Part shown: positions 57,371-64,000 of the stretch, one piece after another
How the letters are laid out: each line of letters begins with the position of its first letter
How positions within the stretch are numbered: position 1 is the stretch's first letter
Assembly (NCBI RefSeq): GCF_034344865.1
Contig: NZ_CP133774.1
Location: 372,001-436,000, forward strand
Reading direction: 5' to 3'
Source: Pseudomonas sp. 10S4
Lineage (GTDB): Bacteria > Pseudomonadota > Gammaproteobacteria > Pseudomonadales > Pseudomonadaceae
DNA: 64,000 nucleotides
Made by a program: the position numbers and the translations under genes
The notes under the pieces: model-generated
The model's input: the letters and a program-made list of their open reading frames with translations, nothing else
Told to the model about the DNA's origin: nothing
Database searches by the model: none

Positions 57371-58588
57371 TCAGACTTCCGAATCCCAGACCACCGTCAT
57401 GGTGCCCGAGTAATCACCCGGAACACCGGACTGGAGCATGGCGTGGGTCCAGAACTCTCCGATTTCGAAGTGCAGGATTCCCTTTCCGCGATCCACATAG
57501 AAGCTCGGAGCGAAGTGCAAGGCTCCCGAGCTGCCGATCCTCAATGGCACTCGGTTGACCGGACGTCCGTATTGATCCGTCAGCCCGTTGGGCAGCGTCA
57601 CGCTCAGTTCCACCATGCCGTACTTGCGTGCGGTCATATCGTTAATGACGCAGTTGTTGCTGATGCTGCTCGAGCAAAACAAGGTCATCTTGAAGCGTGA
57701 TGACGCCGAGATATGAAAGGTCTGATCACGGAACAACCGATTGGGCTTGCGTCCTTCGTTGATCCAGCTCTGCCAGCCACCTTGCGGCACCAACTCGACT
57801 TTGTTGCCGCCCGGCGGCAGGGTCACTTTGAGTGTGTGCTGCACATCGAGGACGAAATCCAGGGTCAGGTTGCTGTCATCAGCATTCAACCCGCCGATGT
57901 CGAAATCTTGCCCTGGGCCGAGGAAGTAGTTCATGGAACCGGTGTACAGCCCGCTCGACATCCCCAAAGGGTTAGGCGTTCGGAGCTCATAGGCAAAGTC
58001 CAGGGTGTCCCAAGACATGTACGGAATTCGGAAATCCGCCACTTTGGTACAAAGTGCTTCTTGCGGAGTCTTCCAAAAAAAACGATAGGTGGGGCCTGTA
58101 AAGAGTCCTACGCCGCTGTACACACAGGGAGGCGCCGCGTACACCCAGCTTTGACCGCCCCATAGCTTGGCATGCCCTTCACGCAGATCGGTTACCCCAG
58201 CCAGATTGGCGGCGGTATCGCTGAGGATGTAGTTAGAGCCAATACCCGTGATTCGCACTTCGACGATTTCCGATTCGCCGGTTTCCCTGTTTGTGACTGT
58301 CAGTTGTCGCCAATTGGCCGGTACCTTGACAGAAACGCCAGTGCCGGGCGCAATCGCTGAGCTGGGCCCGAAATGCACCGGTATCCGAATGCTGAACATG
58401 TTTTGTTGCTTGCACTCGTCGGGATAGTCCCTGCAATACCCACTGTCCGGCGTCTTGTTGATGAATACGTTTCGTTGCGGCTGCGCCGGATCCGGCGCGA
58501 ACGACGCCCGGATCTCCTGGTTAAACGCCTCAGCGGTCGGCACCATCAGCGCCATCATCAGTCCCAACCAACCCGTGGACTTTTTCAT
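57371..58588 (-). CDS. CfaE/CblD-like pilus tip adhesin and initiator
   Basis: This 405-residue protein has a signal peptide (LGLMMALMVPTAEA) and two halves. The N-terminal adhesin half contains several cysteines (YCRDYPDECKQQ, PPCVY, ALCTKV). The C-terminal pilin-like half ends in a CS1-type strand (GVPGDYSGTMTVVWDSE). This is the CblD/CfaE layout, in which the tip subunit binds the receptor and starts pilus assembly. The ATG at 58588 follows AGGTTG and lies just after the usher stop; the TTG at 58597 is a less likely start. The receptor is unknown. Confidence 0.83.
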   Translation of the reverse strand: MKKSTGWLGLMMALMVPTAEAFNQEIRASFAPDPAQPQRNVFINKTPDSGYCRDYPDECKQQNMFSIRIPVHFGPSSAIAPGTGVSVKVPANWRQLTVTNRETGESEIVEVRITGIGSNYILSDTAANLAGVTDLREGHAKLWGGQSWVYAAPPCVYSGVGLFTGPTYRFFWKTPQEALCTKVADFRIPYMSWDTLDFAYELRTPNPLGMSSGLYTGSMNYFLGPGQDFDIGGLNADDSNLTLDFVLDVQHTLKVTLPPGGNKVELVPQGGWQSWINEGRKPNRLFRDQTFHISASSRFKMTLFCSSSISNNCVINDMTARKYGMVELSVTLPNGLTDQYGRPVNRVPLRIGSSGALHFAPSFYVDRGKGILHFEIGEFWTHAMLQSGVPGDYSGTMTVVWDSEV

Positions 58589-58593
58589 AGGTT

Positions 58594-61115
58594 TCAACCT
58601 GCCTTCTGATCAGTGGAGCTGACGTCGGCCAGGGTGTCCGGCGTGCACCGCAGGTCACCGATCATCAACACGTTGTTTTCGCTGCGATGACGACTGGCAT
58701 CGAGGCGGAACTGGCAGAGCAATTGATTGCCCTGGCGCACTTCCAGCGTCGGCGCACCGGCGTTCATTTCCATGGAGAAGAACCCATCGACTTCAGTCAC
58801 CCCGCGGCTGGCGTGATTGATCACGTGATGGCCCTTGAGCGGCTGTCCTTGGGAGTCGACCAGCCGCCCTAACACGGTCAGGGTTTTCATCACCCGCACC
58901 TTGCGATACTCCACGCCGCCCTTGTTCAGGTGATAACGGGTGCGCGGCGGGTCGATGCTGGCGGCAGGCACGTGATTACCTTCGAAGTCGAAACTCACCG
59001 AACTGTTTTGATACGCGGTAATCGGGATGAAGTTTCGCCCAGGTTTCAGGGCTGCGCTGCCACCGCTGAAGTCGTCGGCGCGCAAGGCGATACCGTCGAT
59101 ATCGGACTCCACATCGACGATCAACCCCGCACCCCGCACCTGATGCTCACTGGTCAGGACCATCTGCTGGCCGCCAACGACCAGTGTGCTGTCGAGGTTC
59201 AGGCCGCCAGTGAAGTTATCGTTGTAGGACGAGCGCTGAACAAACCCGTCGCCGCTGAGTGCCTCGGTGCGAAAACTGGCCAGGCTGGACAGGCCGACGC
59301 CATAGGTGTCAGTGAGTGCGGTGACCGAGACGTTTTGCAGCACATGGTCTTTCAAGTCTTTGCGCCAGCCGAGAGAGGCGTTGTTGTCTCGACCGCCCTC
59401 GCGAGCGGTTCGTGAACCGATGCTGCCGGTGAACTGTTGACCCGGTGCGCCCAGTGCCAGGTTGAGACTCAGGTCGACCCCGCGATTGCGCGCATCGCCG
59501 CTGCTGTAACTGCCCGGGCGGTCGAACAATGCCAGCCGCCAGTTGGCATCACTGCCGAAGAACACGGTGCGCTGGGTCCAGCCCAGATCCACACCAACGC
59601 CTTCGGTATTGCCCTCGCTATGAGAAACCCGGGCATTTACCGAGTTTTTGCTGCTGACCCGATGATTGAGCGCCAGGGATGAGTTGCTGGTCTCGCCGAC
59701 AAACACATTGCGTTGCCGCACCCGGGTGCCGTCCGACAGGGTGTCGTAGGTATCCGTGGTATCGAGCCAACTGCGGTTGTGGCTGAAGACCACACTGCCG
59801 GAGCCGTAGTTATAGAGGCTTTGCAGATCGACGCCGGTGCCGTGGTCTTGCGTCTGGTAGACGTTGGCGTACAGGCTGATGTGATTGGCCAGGGTCCAGT
59901 CGATGGACGTGCCGTATTGCAGTTTTTCGCGAATCTGCCGCGCCGACAGCCCGAGAATCACCCGTGGATGCATCAAGTAGTTGAGCGAAGCCCCGGCCGT
60001 CGCGCTGCCGCTGGCCTGTTGGTCCCAGTTACTCAGCAGCTTGGTTTCTTGCCCGGCAAACAGGTTGTAGCGCCAGCGCTCATCAAGGTTGCGCCAGTTG
60101 TTGGGCTTGTAGACCAGCTCCTGGCTGGTGCTGGTGATTTGGCCGTCTTCGATCAGCCGAACTTCCACTTCGTAGATACCGCCGGGCAGTGGTCGGGTGT
60201 CGAGGGTCTGCAGGCCGGCGGGCACCGATTGGGTGTTGATCAGCAAACCGTCGCGCAGGATCTCGACCGAAGCCTGGCGGTTGGCCGTGACGTAGATCGG
60301 ATACACGCTGGGCATCGGGCTGTTGATTGCCAGGCTGTCGGAGCTGCCAAACATGACGCCGACGGCGGTGTCGGGGCTGGTGCCAAACGTTCGCGGTTGG
60401 CGGGTCAGCCCTTCTGAATTGGGGGTGAAATAACCCAGGCGTGCGAAGCTGCCTTGCAATTCGCGCTGGGTGTAAAGCTCATGTACCGCGTGGTAGAGCT
60501 GGTCATCCGGACCACCCAGCCGGGCCAGTTGCATGTTGAACGTCTGGCTCCAGCTGCCGAGGCTGCCACTGGCTTCCAGACCAAAGCGTCCGCCCAGGTC
60601 CTGGCCCTGACCACCATTGAGGTTGAGCTGATTGCGCAGCATCAGCCCGCTGCTGCCGCCTTCGGGCTGGTCGTAGTAGCGTTTGACTTCAGTGTCGCGC
60701 TCAGCGTTCTCGGTGAGGATCGATACCAGCGAGTTTTCCAGGTTGTAGTGCACCGCCAGCATCTGTTCCGGGCATTGTCCGGCACAGTCGCCCAGCGCCA
60801 CGCCGGGCTTGAGGTAACTGGCCCAGGTGTCGCGTTCGGCCGCCGTGAATCGGCTGTCGCTGGTGTCGGTAAATTCGAGCAGGGTGATGCGGTCATCGCG
60901 AGACAGCACGACCATCGCCTCCCCCAACGGCTGCTGATCAAGTTCCACGCGAACCGCCAGCGGCACATCAAAAAATGCTCCTCGAACTCCGCCGGCAGAC
61001 CTTTGGCCTGGGCCAACAGACTTCGCGGTGTAGAACCGGTGGAAACCGGAGCCGCCGCCGCGCTGGCACAAAACAACAGCGCAAGCGCAGCCGCGATGGG
61101 TGTCATCGGGAACAT
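58594..61115 (-). pseudogene. CfaC/CooC-like outer-membrane usher, one frameshift
   Basis: Joined, this is an 840-residue usher. It has a signal peptide from the ATG at 61115 (AALALLFCASAAAA) and an N-terminal domain (LLAQAKGLPAEFEEHFFD). A small Cys-containing region follows (GDCAGQCPEQ), then a long beta-barrel and C-terminal soluble domains (VLGRLVDSQGQPLKGHHVIN). The first frame breaks near 60970, where a run of seven T is read as six; the remainder follows without interruption. CFA-I-type ushers assemble and export the pilus across the outer membrane. Its stop lies five bases before the tip-adhesin ATG. Confidence 0.83.
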
Positions 61116-61201
61116 GAACACGTACTCTGATTGCAGACAAATGGAAGTCCGGCGAACCAACTAAATTGTTGGCTCGTCGGTTGACGCTCTACCGGGAGAA
61201 G

Positions 61202-61687
61202 TTAGAGAACCGGTGGTACGGCATCAAAGATCATTGCCACTTCACCGGTATAGTCGCCCGGTGCAAAAGTGCTGCCCGTGGCGCTGATACGCAATGGGGC
61301 GCGATAGTTCACGTTGGATTCATCTTCACCTACAACCATTTGCGGGGTCGTGGTCAGCTCTTTGCCATTGAGTTCAACTTTCAAGTTAATGGTGCTGGCA
61401 CCGGAGTACAGTACTGGAGCCGTGACAACACTGGCGTGTACCGAGCCATTGTTGTTGCGCATGTCAAAAAATCCGTTGACCTCGTCCATTGCACCGGTAG
61501 TTGGGAGGAAATCCATACGCTGATCTTTGTTGACCAGATCCGGATCGACAGGTACCACGTAGAACCCGTTGGTCGGCACGTGGGCAACGAGGTTGATGGA
61601 GTGCTTGGCTTCGCCGGCCGCAAACACCATGGAGGAAGTCAGTGCCAGCATCGCCAGAGGAGCTGCAATCGTCATTTTCTTGAACAT
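61202..61687 (-). CDS. CS1-type major pilin
   Basis: This 161-residue protein has a signal peptide cleaved near MVFAA. The mature part begins with the donor strand AKHSINLVAHVPTNGFYVVPVD, and the C-terminus is FAPGDYTGEVAMIFDAV. This is the CS1/CFA-I (CfaB, CooA) fimbrial subunit family. It is the first gene of the operon, 86 bases before the usher, as expected for the most abundant product. A 520-base region upstream carries its likely promoter. Confidence 0.86.
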   Translation of the reverse strand: MFKKMTIAAPLAMLALTSSMVFAAGEAKHSINLVAHVPTNGFYVVPVDPDLVNKDQRMDFLPTTGAMDEVNGFFDMRNNNGSVHASVVTAPVLYSGASTINLKVELNGKELTTTPQMVVGEDESNVNYRAPLRISATGSTFAPGDYTGEVAMIFDAVPPVL

Positions 61688-62023
61688 CAGTCAGTACCTG
61701 TCTTTTCAATATAAAGGGTTCATTGAAAGCTCAAACAACGCCAGTCCGGAACCTATCGCAGCGAGGTAGGCTTGAACTTTCAACGCCGGCAAATGATCGG
61801 CCAACGCCCCTGGAAAGTAAGCAAGTAACTTCCGATGATCGTGTAGTTAAACGCCTCCATGACCGGAAAGAAAAAAGCACAAAAAACAAAATTATCGATT
61901 TGTAACTGTCGGCAACTACCTACATACAGTTTCGCTTAAAAAACCATACAGACTATTCAACTTAAAACCGGGCACTTGAGGAGGTTTAGAATATATGATC
62001 AACAATTAATAGAGTGATAGCTT

Positions 62024-62037
62024 TAACTTTAAAGTTA
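62024..62037. promoter_or_regulatory. 14-bp perfect palindrome in the pilus upstream region
   Basis: TAACTTTAAAGTTA is self-complementary over 14 bases. It lies about 340 bases upstream of the major pilin start and 175 upstream of padR. It could be a regulator site for the pilus operon; nothing nearby names the protein. Confidence 0.35.
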
Positions 62038-62162
62038 CTTCCAGGCGCAACGAAAAATACCTGCTTGGTGGTGATTTTTCGTGATGAACCGCCTCGCTCA
62101 GCGAACCTCGCCGCTCGTCGGCCGACGCAAACCTCTCTCGAAAAACGTCTTGCCTTCGTCTA

Positions 62163-62174
62163 AAGATATATCTT
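62163..62174. promoter_or_regulatory. Candidate PadR/YqjI operator
   Basis: AAGATATATCTT is a perfect 12-base palindrome. It is followed at once by CTTAAG and a TATCT, so a wider AGATA...CTTAAG...TATCT mirror (62164-62185) is also possible. It lies 36-47 bases before the padR start, suited to autorepression by a PadR/YqjI-type repressor. Confidence 0.55.
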
Positions 62175-62209
62175 AAGTTGTATCTAAACACGACGAGAGA
62201 ACGCAAAAA

Positions 62210-62782
62210 ATGAGAGACCATCATTCCCACCGCGAACACGGTGACGAGCACGTACGGCTTCGAGAAACGCCCAGGCCGCGAACGCGGCGGCCGTGGCCCA
62301 CGGGTCTTTGCCCCTGGCGATTTGAAACTGCTGTTACTGGCGCTGATCGCCGAACAGCCGTGCCACGGCTACGACCTGATCCGCCAGATTGAAGGCATGT
62401 TCGACGGTGCCTACAGCCCCAGCCCCGGGGTGATTTACCCAACCCTGACCTTTCTGGAAGAAAGCGAAATGATCGCCGGTGACGCCGAGGGCGGCAAAAA
62501 ACGCTACAGCGTGACCGACGCCGGACGTCTATCCCTGAGTGACCAGGCGATTGCCCTGGAAGGTGTGCGGATGCGCATCGATGTCAGCAAACGCTCGCTG
62601 CGCGGCCATGATCGCCCGGCCGAAATCCATGAAGCGGTGCATAACCTGCGTCATGCACTGCAAATGCATCACGGGCGCTGGAGTGCGGAAGAAATCATCC
62701 GCGTCGCGGCCCTGCTCAACAACACCGCCAAAGCCATCGTCGACGGCCCCGCCGTTCAAGCTGCCCGAGGAGAACACCATGA
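62210..62782 (+). pseudogene. PadR-family repressor, YqjI-like with His-rich start, frameshifted
   Basis: The start reads MRDHHSHREHGDEH; the rest (YGFEKRPGRERGGRGPRV, then FAPGDLKLLLLALIAEQPCHGYDLI and SPSPGVIYPTL) follows after one extra base near 62253. This is the winged-helix PadR domain with a His-rich N-terminal tail, as in E. coli YqjI, a nickel/iron-responsive repressor of the ferric reductase gene yqjH. The frame has no stop before the next gene; the expected end is the TGA at 62780-62782 overlapping the next ATG, which would need one more missing base near 62740. The end coordinate is therefore a guess. Confidence 0.7.
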
Positions 62783-63564
62783 CTGCAGTCGATACCCAAA
62801 CCATTCACCGTGTCATGCACGAAATCAAACGCCGTCGCCTGGAAGTCTTGCAGGTGGTCGACCTGACGCCTCGCATGCGTCGGATTACCTTGGGCGGGCC
62901 GGAACTGGCGGGCTTCGTCAGCCTCGGCACGAACGACCACGTCAAACTGTTGTTCCCGCAGAACGCGGCGCAAACAGCGGCGCTGGAAACCCTGGTCCTC
63001 GGTGCCGGTAAAACCGACCAGCCGATGCCGGCGATGCGGGATTACACGCCGCGTCGCTACGACCTGGATTCGCTGGAGCTGGACATCGATTTCGTCCTGC
63101 ACGGCGACGGCCCTGCCTCGACCTGGGCCGAGCAGGCCGAGCCGGGTCAGTTCCTGCACATCGGCGGGCCACGGGGTTCGATGATCGTGCCGGACATCTT
63201 CGACAGCTACCTGTTGATCGGCGACGAAACCGCCCTGCCCGCCATCGCCCGACGCCTGGAAGGCCTGGCGGCCAATCGCCGCGCGCTGGTGATCATCGAA
63301 GTGGCGAACGGCGCCGAACAGCAACGCCTGGAAAGCGCCGCGCAGGTCAATGTGATCTGGGTGTTGCGTGACGGCGGCAAGAACAACCTGCTGACTACCG
63401 TGAAGCAATTGCAGGTGCCGAGTGGCGATCTATACGCGTGGATAGCGACCGAGACCAAAGTGTCACGGCAGATCCGCCGGGTGCTGCTGGATGAGCACGG
63501 GCTGGATGATCAGTTCGTCAAAGCGGTGGGCTACTGGCGGGCGGATGGCACCCTTGATGAATAA
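62779..63564 (+). CDS. Siderophore-interacting protein (YqjH/ViuB-like ferric reductase)
   Basis: This 261-residue flavoprotein belongs to the SIP family. The FAD-binding signature RDYTPRRY is near residue 91, VDLTPRMRRITLGG is near the start, a NAD(P)H-type domain has LLIGDETALPAIARRLE, and the C-terminal motif is VKAVGYWRADG. It should reduce ferric siderophores in the cytoplasm to release iron. It directly follows the PadR gene, as yqjH is paired with yqjI in E. coli. The ATG at 62779 follows GAGGAG. Expression is probably controlled from the operator near 62163. Confidence 0.87.
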   Translation: MTAVDTQTIHRVMHEIKRRRLEVLQVVDLTPRMRRITLGGPELAGFVSLGTNDHVKLLFPQNAAQTAALETLVLGAGKTDQPMPAMRDYTPRRYDLDSLELDIDFVLHGDGPASTWAEQAEPGQFLHIGGPRGSMIVPDIFDSYLLIGDETALPAIARRLEGLAANRRALVIIEVANGAEQQRLESAAQVNVIWVLRDGGKNNLLTTVKQLQVPSGDLYAWIATETKVSRQIRRVLLDEHGLDDQFVKAVGYWRADGTLDE

Positions 63565-63590
63565 TCGATAGCGCAAGGCCAATTGGCTTT

Positions 63591-63684
63591 TGTGGCGAGG
63601 GCGCTTGCTCCCGTTGGACTGCGCAGCGGTCCGCTTCTTTTGGGGTCGCTTCGCGACCCAACGGGAGCAAGCTCCCTCGCCACA
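63591..63684. repeat. REP doublet, family A
   Basis: Facing family A arms (left variant GCGAGGGCGCTTGCTCCC) enclose a spacer with GGGTCGCTTCGCGACCC. It lies between convergent genes for the siderophore-interacting protein and the Pr6Pr protein. Confidence 0.87.
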
Positions 63685-63692
63685 GTGGGTGT

Positions 63693-64000
63693 TCACTTTC
63701 GAGTTGCGCACCACCGATCAAGCCCAACCACCACTAACGCAATCGCTACAAACCCCGCCAATATCCCTCCGGCATTGATGAACACCTGTGGATAACCCAG
63801 CGTGCCGACATCAACGAACGGATACGGATACGTACTCAGCAGATGCCCGCGCAATAACGTGAAAGCGAAGTACACCAACGGGTAAATCACCCACAAGGCG
63901 ATGTGCCCCAGGCGCAATGTGCCCTTGGTCACGCACAACCACCAATACGCCAGAAACAGCAGCGGCATGATGTCGTGCAGCAATTCATCGGCGAGCAACT
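63693..64000 (-). CDS. Pr6Pr family membrane protein (C-terminal part)
   Basis: The last 102 residues of a gene that continues past the right edge. It shows about three membrane helices, with HDIMPLLFLAYWWLCV, WVIYPLVYFAFTLLRG and YPYPFVDVGTLGYPQVFINAGGI (shortened motifs). These are typical of the Pr6Pr / FAR-17a/AIG1-like membrane family, whose function in bacteria is unknown. The stop is at 63693; the start is outside the window. Confidence 0.8.
   Translation of the reverse strand, partial: LLADELLHDIMPLLFLAYWWLCVTKGTLRLGHIALWVIYPLVYFAFTLLRGHLLSTYPYPFVDVGTLGYPQVFINAGGILAGFVAIALVVVGLDRWCATRK

Larger units (their letters stand above)
61688..62209. other. Long A/T-rich region between the pilus operon and padR
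   Basis: About 520 bases without a convincing gene. It holds a 14-base perfect palindrome TAACTTTAAAGTTA at 62024-62037, a strong ribosome-like GAGGAGG near 61978 followed by a four-codon frame at 61995, and the PadR-type operator near 62163. Its A/T richness and divergent neighbours suggest promoters for both the pilus operon and padR. An 81-codon frame on the minus strand (62006-62251) overlaps padR and looks spurious. Confidence 0.45.

Noticed and set aside
62006..62251. 81-codon frame on the minus strand between padR and the pilus operon
   Set aside because: It overlaps padR antisense, has a basic low-complexity composition and no recognisable domain.

Overview
The window is chromosomal DNA of a fluorescent pseudomonad (Pseudomonas fluorescens group). 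This is inferred from high GC, from the gene families (dctB/dctD, glpM, metE/metR, opgC, a YN-GYP protein, a DUF6124 protein, an NEL-type effector) and from two families of Pseudomonas-type REP palindromes between genes. No rRNA, tRNA, CRISPR array, integrase or replication origin was seen.

Layout. 1-3438: the end of a C4-dicarboxylate two-component system (dctB, dctD), glpM and a pair of small EamA/SMR-like membrane proteins. 3610-10872: mipA, then a HAD phosphatase / class III aminotransferase / alpha-beta hydrolase operon behind a sigma54-like promoter, then a histidine kinase / sigma54-activator pair. 11046-17328: a FrnE-like DsbA protein, a DUF6124 gene behind a strongly structured leader, a broken hydrolase, and a long Ig-like repeat protein bracketed by a 35-bp direct repeat. 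17558-22655: metE and divergent metR, a GNAT acetyltransferase, a LysE exporter and a NUDIX hydrolase. 22881-32893: a cyclic-di-GMP block with a YN-GYP regulator opposite a five-gene, mostly translationally coupled operon (GGDEF/EAL protein, GSDEF/EAL protein, exported di-heme peroxidase, membrane kinase, receiver-kinase). 33035-36351: an APC permease, a nitrilase-family amidase and a divergent LuxR regulator. 36573-44765: an FMN glutamate-synthase-like protein, an A/T-richer surface-glycosylation cluster (two ArnT-like transferases, GtrA, GtrII) and OpgC. 44984-50904: an amino-acid permease, a REP-associated tyrosine transposase (RAYT) with a REP doublet on each side, and an atypical bifunctional penicillin-binding protein. 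51100-56043: a 1647-residue LRR plus NEL-type E3 ubiquitin ligase effector candidate. 56054-61687: a complete CS1/CFA-I-type alternative chaperone-usher pilus operon. 62210-63564: a His-rich PadR repressor and a siderophore-interacting protein (YqjI/YqjH-like). The window ends inside a Pr6Pr-family membrane gene.

A window-wide feature is about 17 single-base insertions or deletions that break ten genes, including conserved ones such as metE. About half lie in mono-nucleotide runs and several come in pairs 20-50 bases apart. This pattern suggests uncorrected sequencing or assembly errors more than real decay. The broken genes are described as intact families with the shifts located.

The most promising places for new biology are the leader RNA of the DUF6124 gene with its mutually exclusive pairings, the five-gene c-di-GMP/peroxidase operon with complementary degenerate domains, the RAYT/REP system, the NEL effector, and the pilus operon with its unusual gene order.
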